From the NCBI RefSeq assembly GCF_900104695.1, contig NZ_FNSW01000001.1, positions 2,542,001 to 2,606,000 on the forward strand: 64,000 bases of DNA, given 5' to 3'. Below the pieces are notes generated by a model. It searched no databases, was not told where the DNA came from, and saw only the letters and a list, made by a program, of their open reading frames with translations. Shown here one piece after another: positions 8,815 to 18,085 of this stretch. The translations under genes and the position numbers were made by a program. Numbering within the stretch: position 1 is the first letter of the stretch; every line of letters begins with the position of its first letter. This DNA is from Paenibacillus sp. GP183 (GTDB taxonomy: Bacteria; Bacillota; Bacilli; Paenibacillales; NBRC-103111).

Positions 8815-11800
8815 TTATTGTACAGAAACCGTAATGACGTTGGAATTGCCTGCACGGCTTCCGCCTGTGACCGCCAGCATGAACTGGTAAGTGCCAGTAT
8901 TCAGGTCGGTTACAGTCGCTGACGTAGAAGCTTCGGTCAATGCTTCAGTCTTCGAAGGTACCCATTTTTTACCATTATCACTTGACTGCATCAACACTAT
9001 GGAGGTAGCACCGATTGGTTTTCCGAAAGTCAAACTAGCGGTGGTACTTGTGATTTTTGACGATTTTAAGTCGATAATTGGAGCTGACAGTACTTCTGGA
9101 GACTCACCATTATAAGTGCCTTCTTTGACTCGAAGCTTGAATTGGTAAACTGTGCCTGGAAGCAGTCCTGTTATTGTAGCGGTCGTTGAAGCGGCGGTTA
9201 GTTTCCCAGTATTTGCAGTTCGCCACGTTAAGCCGCCGTCTATGGAACTAACGACCTCTACTTGGGTGGCACCCGTGGGTGCAGTGAAGCTAAAGCTTGC
9301 CGTGTCGGGTGTTTTTGCAGTTTGAACAAAGTCAAGAATGCCGCCTTGTCCTGTGACTCGTTTATGAAGCTCAATTCCACTTAATCCATAGTTTTTGAAG
9401 CCCTTCCAGCCGGATCCGGTTGCGCCCCACTCGTTGAGTGCCTGCTCGTTTCCAATAGGTTTAGGCACATCTAGAAAAGCCTGCTTTGTCGTATCATTTT
9501 TGAGATATAAGTCAAGGAATGCGGTTACAAAGTGCTCGTTGATATTGTTGGTGTGTGCATTTTCCCAAACCGGTTCATAGTAGAACATATAGTCACGCCA
9601 GGTTTGCCAAGCTATTTTCTGTTCTTCTGGACTTTCCGGTCTGACGGGGCTGTTGGTATAAACATTTGTATAGGTAATCCACGGCTTGATACTGCTGCCA
9701 ACCTCGTGGTCACCGTTCTGATAGACTAACATGTATCGGTCGGCATTTCTGGTGCCTTCGAACATTCGCTTAACATTGTTGAACGGAGCTGTTTGGTCTG
9801 CAGTTCCTGTGATAAACAGTGTCGGCAGGGTTAAGCCTAGCAAACTCTGATTATCGAAAACCTCTTCTGAAGAGCCTGCCCAAGGTGAAATAGCAACAAC
9901 GGATTTGATACGCGGGTCAAGAGTCTTTGCGTAATTCGGATACGTACGTTTTCGGTCATCGCCAAATGATCCCGGAATTTTGACAAAGGAAGGATTAAGT
10001 CCTACGCCTGTCAGATTAAGTACCCCATATCCACCCATGGAGTAACCGACTACCGCAGTACGATCCACATTGACAATGCCGCTTAGAAAGCTTGATGATG
10101 TATTGCCCATTCTTTCCATTGTGTCTATGGCAAACCGGTCGTCTAACGGTCTGTTTAATAAGGTTTCAACCGAATTGTTATCCAGCTTTGTTGAGCCTGT
10201 ATGTTCGATACTTACAACCACATAGCCTTTGGAGGCGAGGTTTTCCCCAAGGTAGGACAGCAGTAATCTTGAACCTCCCGCACCGTGCGACAATACCACC
10301 AGCGGAAATTTGCCGCCAGAAATATCGGGTGATGCCTCTCTTAATGCCCGGCCTGTACGTTCAAACGGAACATTGGGTCTCGTAGGATCAGGATACATTC
10401 CGGTCGTATCATAATAGGTAGTAACCTCCTTTTTGCCTTCAGGTATGATTGCTGGATACCAAACCTCCATTTTGAGAGGTCTGTTGTAAATGGGTTTCGG
10501 ATTGGATGCTTTGTCAAATTTGCGAATATCAATCTGATCCAGATTAATGGTATTGATAGTCCGCACGCCTACACCATACTTGCCTCTATAAGCCAACTCA
10601 GGTGCATCGGTTCTTGGATCACCGAACATAAAGTTAGGCCCATAAATGGAGGAATTGAGGTATCCATTTGCCTGTGGGACGAAGTTTTGTATGGCAGGTG
10701 TATCTTTGAAACCGGTCATACTGTTGGCTGTATGGCTAAGATCCTTTTTACCATCATAAACAGGAATTAAAGGCTTTACCGCATCTGAATGGTACAGTTC
10801 CAGACCTGCATTGGTCCAAGGTTGAAAACCCTTCCAATTAGGGCTGGCAAGTCCATACAGTGAATTGATTGTCGATATGGGATAAGGTACATTCAAGTAG
10901 TCCCGTTTTGCTTTGTCACCCTTCATGTAAAGGTCAAGGAAAGCTGTCACAAAATGCTGATTGATATTGTTCATGTGCTGCTGATCCCACGTTGGCTCAT
11001 TATAATAGATGAACTCTCTCCACTTTTGCCATTCGTCTTGAAGCTGAGGAGGAACAGCAGAACGGGTTGTGCTATTAACATAGACGTCTGAATAAGTCGT
11101 ATATGGCGGTGGGTTAACGGGGATTTCATGGTTCCCGTTTTGATAAACAAGGAAATAACGATCAGAGTTTACAAAATTATTGTATTTGGTTTTTATAGTA
11201 TTAAAATTTGCTGTATCATCCATAGTGCCTGCAACGGTTAATGAGGGTATAGTCAGCTTTGCTTCATTTTCCGGCTTCGATTCGCCATAAGGTGCGAAGG
11301 CTACCAAGGCTTTAACTCTTGGGTCAGAAGAAATGGTATCATCAATTCCTGCTGCTCTAAGTACCCCTTGCCCGCCGAAAGAGTATCCAATAAGAGCCGT
11401 ATGGGATGCATCAACAACACCATTTAAGAAGCTGCCTGGTTCCTTGCCTGCGGCCTCCAAACAATCAATGACAAAAACATCATCTCGCGGGCGTTGATCC
11501 GCCATGTTTCTTTGATCGAACTTGGTATTTCCTGTATGCTCAATTGCAACGACAACATATCCCTTAGAAGCAAGGTTCTCCGTTAAGTTGGTCATCATTG
11601 TTCTTGTGCCAGGAAATCCATGAGAAACGATTACCAGCGGCAACTTGCCAGCAGATGAATCCGGTGCGGCATTACGCAGCGCTCGGCCGACAAAGGTAAA
11701 GGGTTTTACCGGTCTGTTAGGGTCACTGCTAATTCCAGTAAAGTCTGTATACCATGTCATTTCCTTCATGCCACTGGGAATAACTGCAGGATACCATATT

Positions 11801-13554
11801 TCAAGTGGAAGCGGTCTCTGACCTTGTGCAGGGTCTGTTACCGTGATGGTACGTACTCCCACACCAAATTTGCCTCTATGTGCTAATTCCGGAGCATCTG
11901 TACGCGGATCGCCGACAACAAAGTCAGGTCCATACTCCATCGAATTTGAAAATTGACCTTGATTGTTCTTTGCTCTGACATTAACTGTACAGATATTAGA
12001 CAAGGTTCCATCATCAGAATAGGCCAAAATGATGGCTGTTCCAATCGACATTGCTGTCACCAAACCACTTCTGGATACCGTTGCAACACGTGTATCGGAA
12101 GAATACCAGTAGATGTTTTGGCTTTCTGTACCGGCTGTTTTAATTGCCGGCATCAAGGTCTCTACTTGGTCTACGGGTAAGTTCAAAGACGGTGTAATAG
12201 CAATTTCGCTAAACGATACCGAGGTATTTTCTTTATTGGAATCTCCTACGGGTTTAACGGTTTGACCGGCAATGCTTGCCCCGTTTACTACGCTCTGAGC
12301 GATGATTGTTTGAGAAGGCGTTTGCTCCGTTTTAATCCCTTCGGCGTTCACTTCAAGCTTTCTTATCGAACCCAATCCTGTGATTTCTGTCCGTGCGTTG
12401 GTCCTGATACCGCCTATAGTGGATCCGTTAGCGACAGCAATCGTTGTTGTGCCGGCGCCGGGTTGTACCAACACATGATCTATGGTTCCGCCTGATAACC
12501 GAAGAGAAACTTGGGTAAAAATACCAATATTGTTAACATTTCCTATAACATTCAAGGAAGTGTTCGACCCGGTGTCTGAAGAAACGGTGACGTCTCCAAA
12601 ACCTGTGCCATCTAAAATAGCGTCTGTTTTCAATTCGATGAAAGGAACTTTACTGTTGTCGGAGGCAGTTATATGTACCTTGTTGATAACGGTTAATTTA
12701 CCATTAACACTGGAATTAATAAGCTTAATGGAGCTCTCGCCACCGCCGCGCACAACAATGCGCCCACTAACAGTGACACCCTCAAGGGTGACTACTCCTG
12801 TACCGACCCCATCACCAATAATCAGGTCACCGGCTATAGTCATATTCTTAAGAACAGTTCCAGGCGCGGTGATCATTATATTTCCTGTGGGTGCAGAAGA
12901 AGATGTCGTGGCTGTTTTATAATAAGCTGCTACAAGTTTGTCAATGATAACGGCCAATTCACCTAGCGTTATTTTATCTTTAGGATAGATCTTGTCGTTT
13001 GAACCGATAATGTAGCCAGCTGCTGTAAGGGCAGCCATGCCGGGTTCAGCCCACTCATCGATAGCTGTTGAATCACTGAATTTTTTTAGTGGAGATATAT
13101 CGGTTGTGTGTAAGCTGAACGCACGTGCAAGAATTGTGAAAGCTTCTTCACGGGTAATAGCATCCATCGGACGTATTTTTCCATTTTCACCATTTATGAC
13201 GCCCATTTTCAGAGCTTTCGCGATGTCTGATGCATATGGACTCCCCTTCGGCACATCCGAATAATCCGTCAGATCAGCGGATTCTGAGGCACTGAATATA
13301 CGATTCATTACAGCGGACATTTCGGCGCGACTTACTTCCCTAGTTGAATCCATTGCTGTAAGGCCTTCTTGAAAGACACCGTTTTCAACTGCTTTTTTCA
13401 TGGAATCCTTGAACCAATCTCCCGTTGTATCGGAGTTCCCCATTGCAAAACCGGGGAGAGACAACGATAAGATCATTACAATTGACAGTACAACTGCTAT
13501 TAGTGTTTTGACGAACCCAGCTTCAAAAAAGTGACCAGTTTTCTTTTCAGGCAT
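8815..13554 (-). CDS. S-layer-anchored protein with two alpha/beta-hydrolase domains
   Basis: Predicted secreted, cell-wall-bound enzyme of 1579 residues. Order as seen: signal peptide (about 15-38); three SLH repeats (about 45-215); a repetitive region with short beta-helix-like units (about 225-410); a Big2-like segment (about 450-530). Two tandem hydrolase modules follow, each with an oxyanion stretch (VSHGFPGTR, LSHGAGGSR), a GYSFGG or GYSMGG nucleophile elbow, an acid (GTMDDTA, GTADQTA) and a histidine (NGNHE, NGDHE). Two fibronectin-III-like domains end the protein. The modules resemble dienelactone hydrolase or PAF-acetylhydrolase-like esterases and are clearly duplicates of one another. 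The gene lies between duplicated copies of the catabolic promoter segment, so it is probably an insertion in this locus. Substrate unknown; an ester or polyester is a guess. Confidence 0.85.
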   Translation of the reverse strand: MPEKKTGHFFEAGFVKTLIAVVLSIVMILSLSLPGFAMGNSDTTGDWFKDSMKKAVENGVFQEGLTAMDSTREVSRAEMSAVMNRIFSASESADLTDYSDVPKGSPYASDIAKALKMGVINGENGKIRPMDAITREEAFTILARAFSLHTTDISPLKKFSDSTAIDEWAEPGMAALTAAGYIIGSNDKIYPKDKITLGELAVIIDKLVAAYYKTATTSSSAPTGNIMITAPGTVLKNMTIAGDLIIGDGVGTGVVTLEGVTVSGRIVVRGGGESSIKLINSSVNGKLTVINKVHITASDNSKVPFIELKTDAILDGTGFGDVTVSSDTGSNTSLNVIGNVNNIGIFTQVSLRLSGGTIDHVLVQPGAGTTTIAVANGSTIGGIRTNARTEITGLGSIRKLEVNAEGIKTEQTPSQTIIAQSVVNGASIAGQTVKPVGDSNKENTSVSFSEIAITPSLNLPVDQVETLMPAIKTAGTESQNIYWYSSDTRVATVSRSGLVTAMSIGTAIILAYSDDGTLSNICTVNVRAKNNQGQFSNSMEYGPDFVVGDPRTDAPELAHRGKFGVGVRTITVTDPAQGQRPLPLEIWYPAVIPSGMKEMTWYTDFTGISSDPNRPVKPFTFVGRALRNAAPDSSAGKLPLVIVSHGFPGTRTMMTNLTENLASKGYVVVAIEHTGNTKFDQRNMADQRPRDDVFVIDCLEAAGKEPGSFLNGVVDASHTALIGYSFGGQGVLRAAGIDDTISSDPRVKALVAFAPYGESKPENEAKLTIPSLTVAGTMDDTANFNTIKTKYNNFVNSDRYFLVYQNGNHEIPVNPPPYTTYSDVYVNSTTRSAVPPQLQDEWQKWREFIYYNEPTWDQQHMNNINQHFVTAFLDLYMKGDKAKRDYLNVPYPISTINSLYGLASPNWKGFQPWTNAGLELYHSDAVKPLIPVYDGKKDLSHTANSMTGFKDTPAIQNFVPQANGYLNSSIYGPNFMFGDPRTDAPELAYRGKYGVGVRTINTINLDQIDIRKFDKASNPKPIYNRPLKMEVWYPAIIPEGKKEVTTYYDTTGMYPDPTRPNVPFERTGRALREASPDISGGKFPLVVLSHGAGGSRLLLSYLGENLASKGYVVVSIEHTGSTKLDNNSVETLLNRPLDDRFAIDTMERMGNTSSSFLSGIVNVDRTAVVGYSMGGYGVLNLTGVGLNPSFVKIPGSFGDDRKRTYPNYAKTLDPRIKSVVAISPWAGSSEEVFDNQSLLGLTLPTLFITGTADQTAPFNNVKRMFEGTRNADRYMLVYQNGDHEVGSSIKPWITYTNVYTNSPVRPESPEEQKIAWQTWRDYMFYYEPVWENAHTNNINEHFVTAFLDLYLKNDTTKQAFLDVPKPIGNEQALNEWGATGSGWKGFKNYGLSGIELHKRVTGQGGILDFVQTAKTPDTASFSFTAPTGATQVEVVSSIDGGLTWRTANTGKLTAASTTATITGLLPGTVYQFKLRVKEGTYNGESPEVLSAPIIDLKSSKITSTTASLTFGKPIGATSIVLMQSSDNGKKWVPSKTEALTEASTSATVTDLNTGTYQFMLAVTGGSRAGNSNVITVSVQ

Positions 13555-13633
13555 TCATCTTACCTCCTTCATCTTGTTTAGTATGTACAAACGTTCATTA
13601 CGCTCGCTTTGTGACAGTCCCCCATTCGTTCAC

Positions 13634-13871
13634 CTACTCGAGTACGCTTGTAGTATAAACATTGCGAACTTTCAAAACCACCCCGACGATTTCGCCATTG
13701 GAAGCGTATACAAGAAATTTGTTATTACGACCTCCCAACAGCTTGTAAACAGGCTGCCCGCTGCTTTGCCCAGGATGCGAATTTCTTTCTTGGGTTAGGA
13801 TCCCACGCCGCCTTAAATGGCGGATCCAGGGGAAGCAGATAATGTTTGATATCAATAGCTGTAATTTTCAT
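13634..13871 (-). pseudogene. Truncated duplicate of the enolase-superfamily gene
   Basis: The minus strand begins with the same ATG and about 33 codons as the gene at 8571 ([13 protein letters not shown] onward). It then jumps by an internal deletion to the [10 protein letters not shown] segment, in another frame, and ends after YASNGEIV. It carries the first exon-like part of the duplicated segment and cannot make an enzyme. It lies between the duplicated sigma-54 promoter and the SLH/hydrolase gene. Confidence 0.88.
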
Positions 13872-13903
13872 CTCTTCACCTCATTTGGCTTATAGTTATT
13901 TAT

Positions 13904-13922
13904 AAAGCAATAATCGTGCCAA
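13904..13922 (-). promoter_or_regulatory. Duplicate sigma-54 promoter facing the SLH/hydrolase gene
   Basis: Exact copy of the TTGGCACGATTATTGCTTT promoter at 8604-8622, with the same GG-N10-GC spacing, followed by the same leader. It points at the truncated enolase copy and then at the gene starting at 13554. A transcript from here would read into the SLH/hydrolase gene. The copy of the palindromic activator site is also kept upstream. Confidence 0.8.
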
Positions 13923-14069
13923 TTGATAAGAGGCAATGAAATCAACAAATATCTCTCCACGTATTTTAAAAAGAAAGCGATTGCACAAAATATTTACGGT
14001 AAATTGTAAAACTACTGCGCAATTTCCTTCACTAAATTAGCAAAAAAAAAACTACGACAGCATAATCAA

Positions 14070-14660
14070 CTAACTGTTCAATAAATTCCATTTATGCTCT
14101 AAGTCGTTGAGGTAGCCTTCGGTATTGCGATTAAACTTTTTACGTAATATGACACAGGTTAAACGCTGGTCCCACTGTGCTTTCCGTGCTTTATAACGAC
14201 TAAAGGAAACGGAACGCAGTCGTGAAATCACATGCTCTTGACGAAGCGCATCGTTCACCAATACGATCATTTCACCATTGCGTACGATGTAGCTGTTCCA
14301 GTTACGAAGTCCTGTAATTCGACGGTGACTAGCCTTCGTCTGTCGAAAGAATTGCTCCAAGTCATTATTTGTTCTTGGAATGTAATAATGATCATAACAA
14401 GTGAATAGACCTCTCCAAAACCCTTTGGAAAAGTTGAGTAAATTGTTAACCATGAGTTCGTCATTCTCAAGCGTGTAGGTTTGTTTTACCCAATTCAGTA
14501 ACATTGATAGCTCCCATTCAACCGTCTCGCTAGTTTTATCTTCACCAGGGGTAAGGATAATGGCGATATAATCCATCGGTTTCATTAGCCGCGATACGGC
14601 TTCATAAACAGGATTCATTTCATCTATTTTGCTGAATATTCTGATAATATTTTGAAGCAA
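14070..14660 (-). CDS. Transposase, C-terminal part (second frame), copy 1
   Basis: Second half of the DDE transposase. It holds the probable catalytic glutamate region, seen as RTNNDLEQFFRQTK followed by HRRITG. Its frame is open upstream through the A7 run at 14670-14676 and lies +1 (equivalently -2) to the first ORF, so it is most likely made as a fusion with it. No independent ribosome binding site is seen. 196 residues from the first possible start. Confidence 0.8.
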   Translation of the reverse strand: MLQNIIRIFSKIDEMNPVYEAVSRLMKPMDYIAIILTPGEDKTSETVEWELSMLLNWVKQTYTLENDELMVNNLLNFSKGFWRGLFTCYDHYYIPRTNNDLEQFFRQTKASHRRITGLRNWNSYIVRNGEMIVLVNDALRQEHVISRLRSVSFSRYKARKAQWDQRLTCVILRKKFNRNTEGYLNDLEHKWNLLNS

Positions 14661-14661
14661 A

Positions 14662-15717
14662 CTAGGCTCTTTTTTTACTCAAGCATCTTTGTAAAGAAGC
14701 CTGAATCGCTTGTGCACGTTCATAAATCATTAATCCAGGAAGCTCCAATGGTGGATCTCCGTCTTCTAGGAGCAAGGCTCGGACAGCTGCCACATATCCC
14801 TTGGCAATCTGCGCTTCGGTAATTTCAGCAGTTTCCGAATCTGGCTGTTCCGTTTTCCCCGTCTCGGATGCTTGGATCTCAGCCTGTTCTATTTTTCGTT
14901 CGATGTCCCGAATCCCGCGCATGCTTTTTTTGAGTTCCATTTTTAATTTACGATCGGCTTCGATAATGGGTTTGGCTATGTCCTTCAGATAATGGTACTG
15001 ACAGTATTGGTAAGGCACATCCGGTAACAAGGTCTCAAATGCCAGCCGAATGGATTTTTGCCCGTCACTTACAATACCTACAATTGGATAGCCCAACTCC
15101 ATGATGGGTTCAATGAGCGTCTTCAGCTCTTCTGCCGTTCCGCTCTTCATGTTTTGTGCAGCGAGTACCGTGCCGCTGAATACTTCGCGTAGGACATATA
15201 GAGTTTCATTCCCTTTCTCAGGCTGAACGCCATCCATCGATAAGATGACGCCGCCATTTTGTTCGGTAGTCTCTGCAAGTACTTTGTTTACATGATCATC
15301 CAAACTCGCAGAAAGCAACGTCTGATAGCGTTCGTACAAATTTTGAGCATGCCTTTCACTCGTTGGAATACCTCGTTCATTCAACGCATCAGCAACTTCT
15401 TTAACTGTTCGATGCTGCTTAAAGCGCAGTTCTCCAACGAGAGCAAGCACATCATATCCATATGAGGAATGCTTCATGCTAAGCATCTCAGCTTCAGCAG
15501 ATTTATACGCAACTCCTGTATGTGTACAATCTAGATTTTTGCAAGCATAAGCCATACTCCATGCATGGATGATTCCGTTTGTTGTGACAATCTTTTTCTC
15601 CCATGCTGTATGGGTTCTCCGCAATTTTGACTCACAGTGCGGACATTTTTTAAACTCAGGTCTGAAGTAAACTCTGGGCGCAGCACCCAATCTATTTTTC
15701 TCAAGCATTAAGGTCAT
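14662..15717 (-). CDS. Transposase, N-terminal part with zinc ribbon and DD core, copy 1
   Basis: Catalytic half of the transposase, 351 residues. Seen: a zinc-ribbon-like pair (CPHCESK and CKNLDC), a first catalytic aspartate in LSMDGVQPEKG, a second in GIVSDGQKS, and CQYHYLKD, the C-x(2)-H feature of MULE-type DDE transposases. The reading frame ends just after an A7 run that also occurs at the same place in copy 2. The exact IS family is not recognised. Confidence 0.82.
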   Translation of the reverse strand: MTLMLEKNRLGAAPRVYFRPEFKKCPHCESKLRRTHTAWEKKIVTTNGIIHAWSMAYACKNLDCTHTGVAYKSAEAEMLSMKHSSYGYDVLALVGELRFKQHRTVKEVADALNERGIPTSERHAQNLYERYQTLLSASLDDHVNKVLAETTEQNGGVILSMDGVQPEKGNETLYVLREVFSGTVLAAQNMKSGTAEELKTLIEPIMELGYPIVGIVSDGQKSIRLAFETLLPDVPYQYCQYHYLKDIAKPIIEADRKLKMELKKSMRGIRDIERKIEQAEIQASETGKTEQPDSETAEITEAQIAKGYVAAVRALLLEDGDPPLELPGLMIYERAQAIQASLQRCLSKKRA

Positions 15718-15795
15718 CTCCTACAATAAATTCTGACCTTTATACTTTCGATAAAAGATTGGAAATTCCTGCTAGTCAATCTTGCTGTCGTAGAA

Positions 15796-15822
15796 AAAAA
15801 ACAAGGCGTCAGCCTCGTTCTC
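15796..15822 (-). terminator. Terminator after the regulatory binding-protein gene
   Basis: Directly after the stop of the gene at 15823 the minus strand forms a hairpin from GAGAACGAGGC and GCCTTGTT, followed by a run of T. The T run coincides with the A8 tract used by the insertion sequence as target. Confidence 0.65.
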
Positions 15823-16767
15823 TTATCTTTTTAAAATATGCTTTTGCAATAAAAACTCCCGTGCGGTTTGGGTAACATCCTTATGCTGGATATCGACCTT
15901 ATACATCAAATCCCTCATATTGTCATTATTGATGACTTCCGCAATCGGTCCGATGATATCGCTGATTTCTTTATTAGATTCGAGTGTTTTCTTTAAAATA
16001 ACCGGAGCTGCATGATAGGGCGCAAACAAATGGCGGTCATCCTCAACAATCACCAGATGGTGATCCTTAATTCGGGAATCCGAAGCGAGCCCGACCGCAA
16101 CTTCAACACGTGATTCCTTGACGGCTTGCGGCAGCAGGCTTGTGTCCATAGCAACCATTTGAGTTTTGGGAATGACGAAATTATAAATATCCTGAAGTCG
16201 TTTAATGCCGTCTTCTCTTTGCTGGTATTCATCATTGGTGGCAAATTTCATGGATGGACGTTTTTCCTTGAAAACGCGGGTTAGATCCGATATGGTGCGT
16301 ATCCCCAATTGATGAGCCAGATCCTCCCGCATAAGCAGTGCCCAGCTGCTGTTAAATTCACTCCTTGGCAGCCAAATTATGCCTTTGCTCGCATCCGCTG
16401 CCGAAACTGCACGGTACACTTCATCCGGATCAAAAATAGGTGTCTGCTTCTGATAGTACTCCCTGGCCGTCGTTGTATATTCCCAGTAAAGGTCGATAAC
16501 CCCAGCTTCCATGGCGGATCGAACCGCATCGCTATCGAGTGTTACCATCTCATTCACAGGGTATCCGTGCTCTCGCAGCACCAGTGAAGTCATCTTCAAT
16601 AGCAAATATTGCTCTGTCATCGACTTGGATCCAACCGTTATTTTCGTTTTATTCAGCGGAAGCGGTTGATTCAGATCGCTTGGCTTTTCCAATGTTCCCG
16701 AGGAACATGACGTTAGCAGTATCATGATGAACCCAATGAATATCCAAGTCCATTTACGTTTCATCAT
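15823..16767 (-). CDS. Orphan betaine-type binding lipoprotein linked to a two-component system
   Basis: OpuAC/OsmF-class solute-binding lipoprotein of 314 residues. Seen: the signal peptide with lipobox LLTSC, then TVGSKSMTEQYL and DLYWEYTTTA, the counterparts of motifs in the transporter's own binding protein. No permease or ATPase gene adjoins it. Its ATG overlaps the stop of the response-regulator gene (ATGA), so it is made with the kinase and regulator. The likely role is to catch the nutrient outside the cell and present it to the sensor domain of the kinase (inference). Feeding the ABC importer as a second receptor is the alternative. Confidence 0.85.
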   Translation of the reverse strand: MMKRKWTWIFIGFIMILLTSCSSGTLEKPSDLNQPLPLNKTKITVGSKSMTEQYLLLKMTSLVLREHGYPVNEMVTLDSDAVRSAMEAGVIDLYWEYTTTAREYYQKQTPIFDPDEVYRAVSAADASKGIIWLPRSEFNSSWALLMREDLAHQLGIRTISDLTRVFKEKRPSMKFATNDEYQQREDGIKRLQDIYNFVIPKTQMVAMDTSLLPQAVKESRVEVAVGLASDSRIKDHHLVIVEDDRHLFAPYHAAPVILKKTLESNKEISDIIGPIAEVINNDNMRDLMYKVDIQHKDVTQTAREFLLQKHILKR

Positions 16768-18074
16768 CGTTTGATCTTCTTCATTTTGTGAATTAATGTG
16801 TTTCGGGAGATACCAAGCAGATCTGCGGCCTTAGTCTGATTTCCTTTGGAACGAATCAGAGCATCCTCGATCATTTTTTCCTCAACCTCCTCGAGAACAT
16901 CCTGCAGCTTGCCTGCAGGCGTTTCTAGTGGTTTACGATCCGCTTGCACGGACAAGTTATTGGGGAGATCTCCGATATGTAAATGCCCCGTATTTTTAAG
17001 AATATGCATTCTTTCAAGCACATTGAATAGCTCACGAATGTTCCCCTGCCATGGAAGGGATTCGAATGCTTTCTTAAGCTCCTCGCTGGCGGTAACGGAT
17101 TTACCGTATTTCATATTGAGATCCTGCAGCTTTTGCCCGACAAGCACGGCAATGTCTTCCTTGCGCTGACGCAATGGAGGGATCACAATTTCCACCAGAT
17201 TTAGGCGGTAGTATAAATCCTCACGGAATTTCCCAACACGGACGAATTCCCCAATATTCCGATTCGTTGCTGCAATGATGCGGACATCCACATAGCGCTC
17301 CTGATGGCTGCCCAGCCTTATGATCCGCTTTTCCTCAATCACGTGCAGCAGCTTCGCCTGCGTAGCCAGAGACATCTCGCCAATTTCATCAAGGAAAATG
17401 GTCCCCTGATTGGCCGCTTCGAATTTACCAATGCGTGTATCGGCAGCACCGGTGAAGGCACCCTTCTCGTAGCCGAACAATTCACTCTCGATCAAATTCT
17501 CCGGAATTGCCGCGCAATTCAGCGAGATAAACGGATGCTCAGACCGGTGGCTCTCTTGATGTATCCACTTTGCCAATGCTGTTTTCCCGACACCGCTTTC
17601 TCCAAGCAGCAGGATGCTTGCTTCCGTTTGGTTGACCCGCTCCAGCATCTCTCGAATCTGCTTCATCTGATCGCTCACGAAAGATATCGTACCTACGACT
17701 TCATCCGTTCCCGTTAAAGGCAGTGCGGTTTCGATTTTCTCGGCGAGCAGCTTTAATTCTATGGGTTTGTTTAGATAATCAACGGCGCCCAGCTTCATGG
17801 CCATCACTGCATTTTCTACATTCCCATATGCCGTAAGCATGAATATCAGCAACGAAGGATGTCCTTGTTTAATGGCCTGAAGTACATCCAATCCGGTCAT
17901 ATCCGTCAACATATAGTCCAAAATAACCGCATCATAAGCCGTCCGTTCGCTCAATCCGATTGCCGTCTTCCCATCATAGGCGGTATCTACTTTATATCCG
18001 CGTCGTTCCAGCTTTATCGCAATGTTGCGGCAAAGCTTTACTTCATCATCCACTACCATTATTCGGTATGTCAT
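16764..18074 (-). CDS. Sigma-54-dependent response regulator (NtrC family)
   Basis: Transcription activator of 436 residues. Order: receiver domain with DDE and the phosphoacceptor in VILDYMLTD; AAA+ domain with Walker A GESGVGKTA, the sigma-54-contact loop GAFTGA and Walker B FLDEIGEM; C-terminal Fis-type HTH with NQTKAADLLGIS. The start at 18074 (MTYRIMVVDD) is preferred for its AGGGGGTGG ribosome binding site. The longer ORF overlaps the kinase gene. It is the only sigma-54 activator in the window, and -24/-12 promoters stand at 8604 and 13904, so it very likely controls the adjoining catabolic operon. Confidence 0.93.
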   Translation of the reverse strand: MTYRIMVVDDEVKLCRNIAIKLERRGYKVDTAYDGKTAIGLSERTAYDAVILDYMLTDMTGLDVLQAIKQGHPSLLIFMLTAYGNVENAVMAMKLGAVDYLNKPIELKLLAEKIETALPLTGTDEVVGTISFVSDQMKQIREMLERVNQTEASILLLGESGVGKTALAKWIHQESHRSEHPFISLNCAAIPENLIESELFGYEKGAFTGAADTRIGKFEAANQGTIFLDEIGEMSLATQAKLLHVIEEKRIIRLGSHQERYVDVRIIAATNRNIGEFVRVGKFREDLYYRLNLVEIVIPPLRQRKEDIAVLVGQKLQDLNMKYGKSVTASEELKKAFESLPWQGNIRELFNVLERMHILKNTGHLHIGDLPNNLSVQADRKPLETPAGKLQDVLEEVEEKMIEDALIRSKGNQTKAADLLGISRNTLIHKMKKIKR

Positions 18075-18085
18075 GCTGCCACCCC

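Larger units (their letters stand above)
14052..15793 (-). mobile_element. Insertion sequence with CTACGACAGCA ends, copy 1
   Basis: A 1742-bp element bounded by imperfect inverted repeats: the left end reads CTACGACAGCATAATCAACT and the right end, on the opposite strand, CTACGACAGCAAGATTGACT. It is flanked by runs of A (10 on the left, 8 on the right). The duplicated host segment at 8744-8751 shows the empty site as AAAAAAAA, so an 8-bp A-only target duplication is likely. It carries two ORFs joined by a frameshift. Copy 2 is at 29938-31702. Confidence 0.88.

Noticed and set aside
13634-13855. 73-codon ORF overlapping the duplicated enolase start
   Set aside because: It reads the duplicated segment out of frame at its beginning. 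The match to the intact gene shows it is part of the truncated copy and not a new gene.
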